DNA from: Pseudohoeflea sp964511625
Lineage (GTDB): Bacteria; Pseudomonadota; Alphaproteobacteria; Rhizobiales; Rhizobiaceae
Assembly (NCBI GenBank): GCA_964511625.1
Contig: CAZEJG010000008.1
Location: forward strand, 1 to 64,000
Direction: 5' to 3'
DNA length: 64,000 nt
In this document: positions 53,651 to 62,654 of the stretch, piece after piece
Numbering within the stretch: position 1 is the first letter of the stretch
How the letters are laid out: each line of letters begins with the position of its first letter
Notes under the pieces: model-generated
The model's database searches: none
Told to the model about the DNA's origin: nothing
Seen by the model: the letters and a program-made list of their open reading frames with translations, nothing else
Program-made: the position numbers and the translations under genes

Positions 53651-55264
53651 ATGGAAATCGGTGTCGTCGAACTCTCGCGTCTGCAATTTGCGATGACGGC
53701 AATGTACCACTTCCTCTTCGTGCCGCTGACCCTCGGCCTTTCGGTCATCGTCGCCATCATGGAAACCGTCTACGTGATGACCGGCAGGCCGGTGTGGCGT
53801 CAGATGACCAAGTTCTGGGGCACGCTGTTCGGGATCAACTTCGTGCTCGGCGTGGCGACGGGCATCACGATGGAGTTCCAGTTCGGGATGAACTGGAGCT
53901 ACTACAGCCACTATGTGGGCGACATCTTCGGCGCGCCGCTGGCGATCGAAGGCATGATGGCCTTCTTTCTGGAAGCCACCTTCGTGGGGCTGTTCTTCTT
54001 CGGCTGGGACAAGCTCAGCAAGGTTCAGCACATGGTGGTGGCCTGGCTGGTAGCGGCGGGTTCGAACTTCTCGGCGCTGTGGATCCTGATCGCCAATGGC
54101 TGGATGCAGAACCCGGTCGGCGCGGAGTTCAATCCCGCGACCATGCGCATGGAGATGACGAGCTTTTTCGACGTCATGTTCAATCCCGTCGCGCAGGCGA
54201 AATTCGTCCACACCGTCTCGGCCGGCTACGTGACGGCGGCCGTCTTCGTGCTCGGCGTCTCGGCCTGGTATCTGCTGAAGGACCGGCATGTGGCACTGGC
54301 GCGCCGTTCGATCGCGGTCGCGGCAAGCTTCGGCCTCGCCTCGGCGCTGTCGGTCGTGGTTCTGGGCGACGAGTCCGGTTACACCGCCGGTGAATCCCAG
54401 AAGATGAAACTCGCCGCCATCGAGGCGATGTGGGAAACCGAACCGGCTCCCGCGAGCTTCACGCTGTTCGGCATTCCCGACCAGGAAAACCGCGAGACCA
54501 AATACGCCGTCCACATCCCGTGGGTGATGGGGCTGATCGGGACCCGGTCCCTGACCGAGGAAATCGCCGGCATCAACGAACTCGAGCAGGAGAACGCTGA
54601 AAAGATCCGCTCCGGCATCATCGCCTACGACGCGCTGATGACGATCCGCGCCGAGCGCGACGCGACGCCGCCGGAGGTGACTAGAACCTTCGAGGCGCAC
54701 GGCAAGGATCTCGGCCATGCGCTGCTGCTCAAACGCTACATCGACGATCCGCGCGACGCGAGCGATGCTCAGATCGCACAGGCGGCTGCCGATACCGTGC
54801 CGCATGTCTGGCCGCTGTTCTGGGCGTTCCGGATCATGGTGGGTCTCGGCGTGGGCTTCATCGGCGTGATGGCCTATTTCTTCTACCGCGCCAACTTCAA
54901 GCAGATGAATTTCCCCCGCCCGGCCCTCTGGGTGGCGGTCTGGATCATACCGGCGCCGTGGATTGCGGCGGAGATGGGCTGGATCGTCGCCGAATACGGA
55001 CGCCAGCCCTGGACCGTCGACGGCGTGCTGCCGACCGCCCTTTCCGTGTCGCACCTGTCGGTCGGCGATCTTCTGGTGACGCTCGCAGGCTTCATGATCT
55101 TCTACACGGTTCTCTTCGTCGTCGAGATCGGGCTGATGCTGAAATACATCCGCAAGGGACCGACGGAGGACGTGGAAGAAACGAGCGAATGGACCGCGCG
55201 TCACCTCAGGCGCCTGCGTGCGCCGATCGACGAGCCTGCTGCTACACCAGTGCCGGCGGAATAG
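53651..55264 (+). CDS. cydA: Cytochrome bd ubiquinol oxidase subunit I
   Basis: This 537-residue subunit has the heme ligand His in AMYHFLFVPLTLGL (H20), the b558 region AKFVHTVSAGYVTAAVF, and the family signature GWIVAEYGRQPW. The segment between membrane helices 6 and 7 is long (~residues 240-380), so it is the long Q-loop form, as in E. coli. The enzyme oxidises ubiquinol and reduces O2 with high affinity, supporting growth at low oxygen. A GAAGGAAC site precedes the ATG. Confidence 0.95.
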   Translation: MEIGVVELSRLQFAMTAMYHFLFVPLTLGLSVIVAIMETVYVMTGRPVWRQMTKFWGTLFGINFVLGVATGITMEFQFGMNWSYYSHYVGDIFGAPLAIEGMMAFFLEATFVGLFFFGWDKLSKVQHMVVAWLVAAGSNFSALWILIANGWMQNPVGAEFNPATMRMEMTSFFDVMFNPVAQAKFVHTVSAGYVTAAVFVLGVSAWYLLKDRHVALARRSIAVAASFGLASALSVVVLGDESGYTAGESQKMKLAAIEAMWETEPAPASFTLFGIPDQENRETKYAVHIPWVMGLIGTRSLTEEIAGINELEQENAEKIRSGIIAYDALMTIRAERDATPPEVTRTFEAHGKDLGHALLLKRYIDDPRDASDAQIAQAAADTVPHVWPLFWAFRIMVGLGVGFIGVMAYFFYRANFKQMNFPRPALWVAVWIIPAPWIAAEMGWIVAEYGRQPWTVDGVLPTALSVSHLSVGDLLVTLAGFMIFYTVLFVVEIGLMLKYIRKGPTEDVEETSEWTARHLRRLRAPIDEPAATPVPAE

Positions 55265-55274
55265 GAGACGCGAC

Positions 55275-56438
55275 ATGATCCTCTTTGAATTCGTCAGCTT
55301 CGAACTTCTTCGCGTGGTCTGGTGGCTTCTGCTCGGCGTGCTTCTGATCGGCTTCGCCATGACCGACGGTTTCGACATGGGCACCGGAGCGCTCCTGCCC
55401 TTCGTCGCCAGGACCGACATCGAGCGGCGTGTGGTGATCAACACGGTCGGACCGGTGTGGGAAGGCAACCAGGTGTGGTTCATCCTCGGCGGCGGGGCGA
55501 TCTTCGCCGCCTGGCCGCCGCTCTACGCGGTCTCGTTCTCGGGGTTCTATCTCGCCATGTTCGCGATCCTGGCGGCCCTCATCCTGCGTCCGGTCGGTTT
55601 CAAGTACCGTTCCAAGCGAGAGGACAAGCGCTGGCGGAGCGCCTGGGACTGGGCGCTCTTCGCGGGCGGCGCGGTTCCGGCGCTGATCTTCGGCGTGGCG
55701 GTCGGCAATGTCCTGCAGGGCGTGCCGTTCCGGCTGACCGAGGATCTGATGCCGATGTACGACGGCAGCTTCTACGGCAAGTTTCTGGCGCTCCTGAACC
55801 CCTTCGCGCTTCTGGCGGGTGTCGTGTCCTTCTGCATGCTGCTGATGCATGGCGCGGCATGGCTGACGGTGAAGACCGAGGGCGACATCGCCCGGCGCGC
55901 GCGCCGTTACGGAACGTTTGCGGGGCTCGTGGCGATCGCCGGCTTCGCGCTTGCCGGCCTGTGGCTCGCGCTCGGCATCGACGGCTACCGGCTGGTGGCT
56001 CCGGCGATCACCGACGGCCCGTCCAATCCGCTCTATTCGGAAGTGACGCGGGACCAGAGCTGGCTTGCCGCCTATGGCACGCGGCCCTGGATCGCCATCG
56101 CCCCGGTGCTCGGCTTTCTCGGCATGGGGATGGCGCTCCTCAAACTCAGGGGAAGCGGCGAGGTTTCGGCGCTTCTGTGGTCGAAGCTCGGCATCTTCGG
56201 CGTGATTTCGACGGTGGGACTGACGATGTTCCCGTTCATCCTGCCGTCCTCGATCGATCCCCGGTCGTCGCTGACGATCTGGGATGCCTCGTCCTCGCAC
56301 CAGACGCTCTTCGTCATGCTGGTGGTGACCGTCATCTTCCTGCCGCTGATCCTCGCCTACACGGCCTGGGTCTACAAGGTGCTGTGGGGCAAGGTCACCG
56401 AGGACGACGTGACCGGTAAATCCGGCACCATGTACTGA
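55275..56438 (+). CDS. cydB: Cytochrome bd ubiquinol oxidase subunit II
   Basis: The ATG at 55275 gives 387 residues with eight or more hydrophobic helices. GFAMTDGFDMGTGALLPF and VWEGNQVWFILGGGAIFAAW are conserved CydB segments that hold the proton path. It follows cydA by 10 bases. Confidence 0.95.
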   Translation: MILFEFVSFELLRVVWWLLLGVLLIGFAMTDGFDMGTGALLPFVARTDIERRVVINTVGPVWEGNQVWFILGGGAIFAAWPPLYAVSFSGFYLAMFAILAALILRPVGFKYRSKREDKRWRSAWDWALFAGGAVPALIFGVAVGNVLQGVPFRLTEDLMPMYDGSFYGKFLALLNPFALLAGVVSFCMLLMHGAAWLTVKTEGDIARRARRYGTFAGLVAIAGFALAGLWLALGIDGYRLVAPAITDGPSNPLYSEVTRDQSWLAAYGTRPWIAIAPVLGFLGMGMALLKLRGSGEVSALLWSKLGIFGVISTVGLTMFPFILPSSIDPRSSLTIWDASSSHQTLFVMLVVTVIFLPLILAYTAWVYKVLWGKVTEDDVTGKSGTMY

Positions 56439-56464
56439 ACGCGGGCGACGGAAGGAGACACATA

Positions 56465-56614
56465 ATGTGGTATTTTGCCTGGCTTCTCGGCCTCCCCCTC
56501 GCCGCCGGTTTCGCCGTGGTCAACGCGATGTGGCTGGAGATGCAGGAAGACCGGAAGATCATCGCCGAGGCGGACCGCGATCCGGACAAGGTGCCTGTGG
56601 GCCTGGAGCGCTAG
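56465..56614 (+). CDS. cydX: Cytochrome bd small subunit CydX
   Basis: A 49-residue frame starts MWYFAWLLGLPLAAGFAVVN and continues AMWLEMQEDRK. The conserved Trp, Gly-Leu-Pro and the Glu-Asp after the single membrane helix identify CydX, which sits beside CydA and stabilises heme b595/d. It has a GGAGA site and lies 26 bases after cydB. Automated annotation could miss it because of its size. Confidence 0.9.
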   Translation: MWYFAWLLGLPLAAGFAVVNAMWLEMQEDRKIIAEADRDPDKVPVGLER

Positions 56615-56685
56615 TTCCGTCCGCCTGCGACGGGGGCGCGACGAAGCGGTTTTGATCCTCACCTGGACCCGTGCTACCTCAATCG

Positions 56686-57570
56686 ATGAAACGATTGCGG
56701 AAGGCGCAGGCCCTCATGGGAGCGAAGCTGATAGTGGCGGGATTCGTGACGGCGGTGAGTGCCACCGTCCTGTCGTTCGCCGCTTTAGCGCAGGAGGGCT
56801 CCGGCGAAGCCGACACCGGTCGCATCTGTACGCTGATCGAGGAACAGGCCAAGGCGGCAGACTTGCCGGAAGCGCTGCTGGCGCGGTTGCTCTGGAGCAC
56901 GAGCGCCTTCGAGAGTTCGAGCGTTTCGATCACCGGGGCGGAAGGGGTTGGCCGCTTTCCGCCGAACCTAGCGGCAACTGAAGACCTTCAGGACAGTTTC
57001 GACGCCAGCCTGGCGGTGCCCGCGGCGGCAAGGCGTCTTGCCGGGCTGCGCGAGCGACTTGGCAATCTGGGGCTTGCAGTCGCCGGCTATCACGCAGGCG
57101 AAGAACGCGTGATGCGCTGGCTTCGCGGCGACGGGTTCCTGCCAGCCTCGACCGTACAATTCGTCCGCGAGGTCACCGGGGCGGATCCGGAGACTTTCCG
57201 TCAGCGAAAATTCCAGCTCGAAGTCAAACCGCTCGAAACACGCTTCGCCTTTCCCGACGCCTGCAAGCGTCTACCGCTGATCGCCAGTGGCGAAGCCTCG
57301 ACAGACGCGCCGGCGGACATGCCGTGGGCGGTCGTGGTCGGCGCCGGCATCGATCTCGACAGCGCCATGGATTACTGGAAGTCGGTCAAGGAACGCACGG
57401 GCATGAGGGTCCCCGGCGGACAGGTCTACATCGCCCATCTCGACGGCGCGATGGCCCGGCGGAACCGTTATTCGGTGCGGATCGGCGCCCGGACCCGCGG
57501 CAGCGCACAGGCCATCTGTTCGGAACTGCGGGGCAAGGGCGGCGCCTGCCTGGTGACGAAGAACCGGTAA
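56686..57570 (+). CDS. Periplasmic protein: degenerate lytic transglycosylase fold plus SPOR-like domain
   Basis: This 294-residue protein has a signal peptide (VTAVSATVLSFAALAQ). Residues ~60-135 follow the SLT lysozyme-like pattern: LLWSTSAFESS keeps the catalytic-position Glu (E76), ITGAEGVGRFPP replaces GAxGLMQxxP, and VAGYHAGEERV replaces AAYNAG. The last ~80 residues (PWAVVVGAGIDLDSAMDYW) resemble a SPOR peptidoglycan-binding domain. Both are weakly conserved. A role in cell-wall turnover or division-site binding is plausible. It follows cydX by 71 bases. Confidence 0.65.
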   Translation: MKRLRKAQALMGAKLIVAGFVTAVSATVLSFAALAQEGSGEADTGRICTLIEEQAKAADLPEALLARLLWSTSAFESSSVSITGAEGVGRFPPNLAATEDLQDSFDASLAVPAAARRLAGLRERLGNLGLAVAGYHAGEERVMRWLRGDGFLPASTVQFVREVTGADPETFRQRKFQLEVKPLETRFAFPDACKRLPLIASGEASTDAPADMPWAVVVGAGIDLDSAMDYWKSVKERTGMRVPGGQVYIAHLDGAMARRNRYSVRIGARTRGSAQAICSELRGKGGACLVTKNR

Positions 57571-57580
57571 CCGTTTCGGC

Positions 57581-58717
57581 TCAGTCGAGCGTCCTGCGGA
57601 AGCGCAGCAGCGCCAGACCCGCATAGACGAAGACGAAGAGCAGAAGCGCCAGCAACTCGTTGGATATGGTGACGAGGTCCGCGCCCTTGAGCATGACCGC
57701 GCGGATCACCCGCAGGAAATGGGTCAGCGGGAAAATCTCGCCCAGCGCCTGCGCCCAGCCGGGCATGCCGCGGAACGGAAACATGAACCCCGACAGCATG
57801 AGCGACGGCAGGAAGAAGAAGAAGGTCAGTTGCATGGCTTGCATCTGCGACCGCGCCAGCGTCGAGAAGGTATAGCCAAGCAGGACGAGCGCCATGACGA
57901 AGATCGAAATACCGGCCAGCAGCAGCGCGATCGATCCGACGAAGGGAACGCCGAACAGGAAGCGCGCCGCGCCAAGCACGACGACGACCTGGACCGCGCC
58001 GACCATCAGATAGGGGATGACCTTGCCGAGCATGATCTCGAGCGGGCTCGCCGGCATGGCGAGCAGGTTTTCCATCGTGCCGCGCTCGGTTTCCCGCGTC
58101 AGCGCCATCGAGGTCATCATCACCATGGTCAATTGCAGGATGACGCCGAGAAGACCCGGCACGATGTTGTACTGGGTGATGCCCTCGGGATTGTAGAGGC
58201 GGTGGACGACGACCTCGAGCTGGTTCACCTTCTCGCGGCCCGACTGGATCTCAGCCGACTGCTCGCGCAGAAGCGCCTGGGCGGCGACCGTCGAGAGCGT
58301 CGAGATGGCGCCGGATGCGACCGATGGATCGGTGGCATCCGCCTCGATGAGAATTTGCGGGTGGTCGCCGCGGATCACCCGGCGGGCAAAGTCCGCGGGG
58401 ATGGTGACGACGAAGGAGACGGAGCCGTTTTCCAGGAGCCGGTCGGCACTCTCCGCACTCTCGACGACATGATCGAAGCGGTAATAGCCGGTGTTTTCGA
58501 GCGCTGAGACCATGGCGCGGGTGTACTGGTCCTGGCTGGTGGTGACGAGAGCGGCCGGCAGTCCCTTGGGATCGAGATTGATCGCGTAGCCGAAGAGGAT
58601 GAGCTGGACGAGGGGCACGCCGAGCATCATGACGAAGGTCACCCGGTCGCGCCGCATCTGGATGAGTTCCTTGAGCACGATCGCATAGAGCCGGCGGGGG
58701 GAGAAGAAGCTGTTCAT
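57581..58717 (-). CDS. ABC-2 type transporter permease (YbhR/YbhS-like)
   Basis: This 378-residue membrane protein has one N-terminal helix, a large periplasmic region (~residues 40-170), and then five helices near the end, the ABC-2 efflux layout. E. coli ybhGFSR has two such permeases; only one is found here, so it probably works as a homodimer. Its ATG overlaps the stop of the ATPase gene. Confidence 0.85.
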   Translation of the reverse strand: MNSFFSPRRLYAIVLKELIQMRRDRVTFVMMLGVPLVQLILFGYAINLDPKGLPAALVTTSQDQYTRAMVSALENTGYYRFDHVVESAESADRLLENGSVSFVVTIPADFARRVIRGDHPQILIEADATDPSVASGAISTLSTVAAQALLREQSAEIQSGREKVNQLEVVVHRLYNPEGITQYNIVPGLLGVILQLTMVMMTSMALTRETERGTMENLLAMPASPLEIMLGKVIPYLMVGAVQVVVVLGAARFLFGVPFVGSIALLLAGISIFVMALVLLGYTFSTLARSQMQAMQLTFFFFLPSLMLSGFMFPFRGMPGWAQALGEIFPLTHFLRVIRAVMLKGADLVTISNELLALLLFVFVYAGLALLRFRRTLD

Positions 58718-59631
58718 GCCATGTTGTCCCGCGCATTGGCCATGAACTGGATGAAGACGTCCTCGAGGCTCGTCTCTCCCGGCGCCCAGCGGCTTCCCGT
58801 CTCTGCGCAGACCTCGCGCACGGCCTTTTCGAGCCGGTCGCGGTCGAGCCCGACGACGTGGAGTGTGACACCGAAGGGGGCGACCTGAGCGACGCCGTCG
58901 GCCTGCCTGAGAAGCTTCTGCGCCCGAGCCAGATCGCCGTCGCTGACGAGCATGGTGAAGAGCCCGGCATTTTCGACGACCTCGCCCACGGTGCCGCTGG
59001 CGATCAGCTTGCCGTAGGAGATGTAGTGGATGCGGTGGCAGCGTTCCGCCTCGTCCATGTAGTGGGTGGAGACGAGAACGGTGAGGCCTTCGGCGGCGCG
59101 GGCATGGATTTCGTCCCAGAACTCGCGCCGGGCGTTGGGGTCGACGCCGGCCGTCGGCTCGTCGAGCAGCAGGAGCTTGGGATCGTGCATGAGGCAGGCG
59201 GCGAGCGCCAGCCGCTGCTTCCAGCCGCCAGACAGGGTGCCGGCCAGCTGGCGACGGCGGGAGTAGAGACCGAGATCCTCGAGCGTGTCGCGAACCGCCG
59301 AACCCACCGGATCGAGTTCATACAGACGCGCGACGAAATTCAGGTTCTCCTCGATCGACAGGTCCTCGTAGAAGGAGAAGCGCTGGGTCATGTACCCGAC
59401 CTCGCGCTTGATGCGCAGGCCCTCGGTCAGAAGGTCATGGCCAAGCACTTCGCCATGGCCCTCGTCGGGCCGCAACAGGCCGCACATCACCCGGATCGTG
59501 GTTGTCTTGCCGGAGCCGTTGGGTCCGAGAAAGCCGGAAATCTCGCCCCGACCCACGGCCATGGAAACATGATCGACGACCGTCTTGCCTCCGAAGCTCT
59601 TGGTCAGGTCGTGGACGTCGATCACGTTCAT
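58714..59631 (-). CDS. ABC exporter ATP-binding protein (YbhF-like, single domain)
   Basis: This 305-residue ATPase has GFLGPNGSGKTTTIRVMCGL, LSGGWKQRLALAACLM and LLLLDEPTAGVD. It carries one nucleotide domain where E. coli YbhF has two in tandem, consistent with a dimer serving a single permease. Overlaps of 4 bases with both neighbours show one operon. Confidence 0.88.
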   Translation of the reverse strand: MNVIDVHDLTKSFGGKTVVDHVSMAVGRGEISGFLGPNGSGKTTTIRVMCGLLRPDEGHGEVLGHDLLTEGLRIKREVGYMTQRFSFYEDLSIEENLNFVARLYELDPVGSAVRDTLEDLGLYSRRRQLAGTLSGGWKQRLALAACLMHDPKLLLLDEPTAGVDPNARREFWDEIHARAAEGLTVLVSTHYMDEAERCHRIHYISYGKLIASGTVGEVVENAGLFTMLVSDGDLARAQKLLRQADGVAQVAPFGVTLHVVGLDRDRLEKAVREVCAETGSRWAPGETSLEDVFIQFMANARDNMA

Positions 59632-60584
59632 CGGGCTGCAGTCTCCAGATCGACGTCGACGATCTGGCCGGGTTTGAGCGCGGCGTCATCGGTTTCCGGT
59701 CGCGCCTCGACGAGATAGACGAGCTTCTGCCGGTTCTCGAGCGAATAGATGACCGGCGGCGTGAATTCCGGGTCAGGCGAGATGTAGGAGATCGCCGCAC
59801 GTGTATCGGCCGCGCAGCCATCGCAGCGGACCGACAGGTCGTCGCCGACGGCGAGCGAGGATAGCGCGGCCTCGGGCACGTAGAGCTTGAGCTTCACGGC
59901 GCCATCCGGGAGCACCGAGAGGACAGGTGCCTGCGGGCCCGCCACCTCGCCCGGATTGCGGACGATGTCGTAGACGATACCGTCGACGGGGACCGAGACC
60001 GAGCGCTGGGCGAGTCGCCACTGGGCCTGCTCGAGCGCGGCCTGGGCCTGTTCCACCTGCGCATTGGCAGCGGCGATTTCGTCCTTGCGGGCAGGCAACT
60101 GTGCGACGGCCAGATTGGCCTGAAGTTCGGCGACCTTGGCGCGGGCGAGTTCGAGGCTCGTTTCGGCGGAATCGAAATTCGCCTGCGTGGCGATGCCGCG
60201 CTGGAGAAGATCGGACTGGCGATCGTAGGTCTTGCCGGCCTGGTCGGCCTGGGCGCGCGCGCTTGCGAGCGAGGCCTGGATGGCGGCGATTTCCTCGGGC
60301 CGCCTGCCCTGCCGGAGATTGGCGAGATTACTCTTGGCCTGCGCCAGCGCCGCCCGCGCTTGGGCGACCGCAATTTCCGCATCCTGCTTTTCGAGCTCCA
60401 CCAGCGGCTTGCCGGCTTCGACCCGGTCGCCGCGCCTCACCGCCACGGAGGTGATCTGCGCGGTTTCGATGGGGGCCGCCAGAACGAATTCCCCTTCCGC
60501 ATATCCGACGACGACCTGTTCGGAGACCGGGCACGCGGAGAGCAGACCACCGATGATCGGAATGGCACAGAGAAAAGAACTCAT
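59628..60584 (-). CDS. Membrane fusion protein (YbhG/HlyD-like), lipoprotein
   Basis: This 318-residue protein has a lipobox LLSAC with Cys at residue 18, so it is probably lipid-anchored. It has a biotinyl-lipoyl hairpin (VRRGDRVEAGKPLVELE), a long alpha-helical coiled coil (~residues 70-190) and a beta-barrel domain. It links the inner-membrane exporter to the outer membrane for efflux of antibiotics or other compounds. It follows the TetR gene, with which it shares 4 bases. Confidence 0.87.
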   Translation of the reverse strand: MSSFLCAIPIIGGLLSACPVSEQVVVGYAEGEFVLAAPIETAQITSVAVRRGDRVEAGKPLVELEKQDAEIAVAQARAALAQAKSNLANLRQGRRPEEIAAIQASLASARAQADQAGKTYDRQSDLLQRGIATQANFDSAETSLELARAKVAELQANLAVAQLPARKDEIAAANAQVEQAQAALEQAQWRLAQRSVSVPVDGIVYDIVRNPGEVAGPQAPVLSVLPDGAVKLKLYVPEAALSSLAVGDDLSVRCDGCAADTRAAISYISPDPEFTPPVIYSLENRQKLVYLVEARPETDDAALKPGQIVDVDLETAAR

Positions 60585-61264
60585 GACCGTGATCCTGTCC
60601 TGTAGGCCCGGATGAAGGCATGGAGGTTCGTCATGAGAACCTCGCGGATGGCCGCGATCTGGTCCGGGCCGATTGCGTCCCAGTCCATGCGGCGGGTGAC
60701 GATGGCCTGGCCGAGGCGGAAATAGAGGAGCTGGCCGATGAAGGTGAAGACGCCAATGCGGATCGTCTCTTCGTCGGGATCACGACCGGTCGCGAGGGCC
60801 AGAAGCTGACAAAGTCTGCGGTGAACCGGCAGGAACACGCCGCCATAGAGCCGCTCGAAGACCTCTCCCGGACGTGAAACCTCACTGAGGACAAAGGAGG
60901 CGATGTCGCGCGCCTGGGGCTGGCCGAGGAGAAATCCGAGCGCCGCATTGAGCGCGGCTTCGATGATCTTCATCGCCCTGTCCGGATCACCGCCGGGATC
61001 GTTGCGCAGGACGACTTCGCCGATCACCGCGCCGAGCCGGTCGGCCACCATGTCGGCGCAGGCCATCCGCAAGCCCTCCTTGCCACCGAAGTGGTAGGCG
61101 ATTGAGGCGATGTTGGCGTTGGCGGCCGCCGCAAGCTCGCGCGTCGAGGTGGCTTCAAACCCCTTGGCTCCGAACAGCCGCAAGCCAGCGCTGACCAGCG
61201 CCTCGCGGGTCTCCTCGCCGGCGCGGCTCGCGTCCCTGTTCCAAGCTCCCTTTGGCATGCGCAT
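60581..61264 (-). CDS. TetR-family regulator (CecR/YbiH-like)
   Basis: This 227-residue protein has a TetR helix-turn-helix (EATSTRELAAAANANIASIA) and a C-terminal domain of the type (DUF1956) found in CecR, which controls the ybhGFSR exporter in E. coli. Gene order cecR-ybhG-ybhF-ybhR is kept here. A perfect palindrome 42 bases before its ATG is the likely self-operator. The inducer is unknown. Confidence 0.87.
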   Translation of the reverse strand: MRMPKGAWNRDASRAGEETREALVSAGLRLFGAKGFEATSTRELAAAANANIASIAYHFGGKEGLRMACADMVADRLGAVIGEVVLRNDPGGDPDRAMKIIEAALNAALGFLLGQPQARDIASFVLSEVSRPGEVFERLYGGVFLPVHRRLCQLLALATGRDPDEETIRIGVFTFIGQLLYFRLGQAIVTRRMDWDAIGPDQIAAIREVLMTNLHAFIRAYRTGSRS

Positions 61265-61305
61265 CGTCTCCTTGCAGGAGCGGACGATAGCACGAAACAG
61301 GATTT

Positions 61306-61321
61306 AATCAATCGATTGATT
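61306..61321 (-). promoter_or_regulatory. Palindromic operator before the TetR gene
   Basis: AATCAATCGATTGATT is a perfect 16-base inverted repeat, 42 bases from the TetR start. Position and symmetry are typical of a TetR-family operator controlling its own operon. Confidence 0.65.
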
Positions 61322-61383
61322 TATTTTTCTGACGAATGGGCCTGACTGCGGATGCGGGATAGTCCGGAGTTGCCTGGGACGTG

Positions 61384-61797
61384 TCAGGCTGCCTTCTGGC
61401 AGTCGGCGCAGAGGCCCCTGAGTTCGACGACGGATTTGGTCAGGGCGAAGCCGCTCGCCTCCGCGAGTTCGCGCAGCCGGTCGTCGAGCCGCGCGTCGGA
61501 GATCTCGTTGACCTGACCGCACTTCTCGCAGATGGCGAAGGCGGCTGCCGAATGGGCCTGGCAGTCTTTGTGACTGCAGGCAACGAAGGCGTTGAGGCTT
61601 TCGAGCCGGTGGACAAGGCCGAATTCGACCAGCTTGTCGAGCGCGCGGTAGACCTGCAGCGGCGCGCGGAACCCTTCCTCGCGCAACTGGTCGAGGATGG
61701 TGTAGGCGGAGAGCGGGCCTTCGGCCCTGGACAGTTCGCCGAAGACCAGCGCCTGGTTCTTGGTCAGCGTCGCGTGCTGATGGACATGGGCGGTCAT
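61384..61797 (-). CDS. zur: Zinc-uptake regulator Zur (Fur family)
   Basis: The ATG at 61797 overlaps the znuB stop (ATGA) and gives 137 residues. It has a winged helix (PLSAYTILDQLREEGFRAPL) and two CxxC pairs (ICEKCG and LCADCQ) that bind structural zinc. The His/Cys-rich segment ACSHKDCQAHS is the regulatory site area. Zn-loaded Zur would repress znuA and znuCB-zur by the two palindromes between znuC and znuA. Confidence 0.92.
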   Translation of the reverse strand: MTAHVHQHATLTKNQALVFGELSRAEGPLSAYTILDQLREEGFRAPLQVYRALDKLVEFGLVHRLESLNAFVACSHKDCQAHSAAAFAICEKCGQVNEISDARLDDRLRELAEASGFALTKSVVELRGLCADCQKAA

Positions 61798-62654
61798 GGA
61801 CGAGCTTCCTCCTCGCTGCGGATTGCAGATGCGGGACCGGCGGATGCACGTCTGCGGCGCTCGACGAACCCGGCCAGCGGCGACAAGCTTAACATGAAAA
61901 GACAAAGGGCGGCGACAACGATCGCCGGCCCGGACTGCGGATCCCACAGGCGCGAGGCGCCGAGGCCAAGGCAGACCGAGGCGACACCAAAGACGGCTGC
62001 GAGAACCGCCATCTGCTCCGGTCCCGAAGCGAAGCGCCGGGCGGTCGCTGCCGGGATTACCAGCATTGCGGTGATCAGGAGAACGCCGACGATCTTCATG
62101 GCGATGGCGATCACGATCGCCATCAGCACCATGAAGACGAGATTGGCCCGGGCGGCGTTCATTCCCTCGGCTTCGGCGAGATCGGGGCTCACGGTCACCG
62201 CGAAGAGCGGCCGCCAGATGAAGGCGAGAACCGCGAGCACGACAGCGCCGCCGATCCAGATCATCGCGACATCGAGGCGCGAGACGGAGAGGATGTCACC
62301 GAACAGGAGCCCCATGAGATCGACCCGCAGCCAGGCCATGGTCGACAGAACGACGAGCCCCAGCGCGAGCGATCCGTGCGAGAGGATTCCGAGCAGCGCA
62401 TCCGCGGAAATCGCGGCGCGACGTTCGAGCGCCAACAGCGCCAACGAGACGAGAAGCGCCACGGCGAAGACGGCGAGCGTGATGTTGACCTCGAGCAGGA
62501 AAGCCAGGGCGACGCCGAGCAATGCTGCGTGCGCCAGCGTGTCGCCGAAATAGGCCAGCCGGCGCCAGATGATGAAGCAACCGAGCGGCCCGGCGACGAT
62601 GGCCATGCCGATGCCGGCGAGCAGCGCGCGCGTGAAGAAATCGTCGAGCATCAC
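61794..62654 (-). CDS. znuB: Zinc ABC transporter permease ZnuB
   Basis: This 286-residue permease has about eight hydrophobic helices and the ABC-3 family sequence (FFTRALLAGIGMAIVAGPLG at the start). It takes Zn from ZnuA across the inner membrane. It overlaps both znuC and zur by 4 bases. Confidence 0.93.
   Translation of the reverse strand: MMLDDFFTRALLAGIGMAIVAGPLGCFIIWRRLAYFGDTLAHAALLGVALAFLLEVNITLAVFAVALLVSLALLALERRAAISADALLGILSHGSLALGLVVLSTMAWLRVDLMGLLFGDILSVSRLDVAMIWIGGAVVLAVLAFIWRPLFAVTVSPDLAEAEGMNAARANLVFMVLMAIVIAIAMKIVGVLLITAMLVIPAATARRFASGPEQMAVLAAVFGVASVCLGLGASRLWDPQSGPAIVVAALCLFMLSLSPLAGFVERRRRASAGPASAIRSEEEARP

Noticed and set aside
50415..55483. Several long minus-strand frames opposite cydDCAB
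   Set aside because: They mirror strongly supported cyd genes and contain no recognisable domain.
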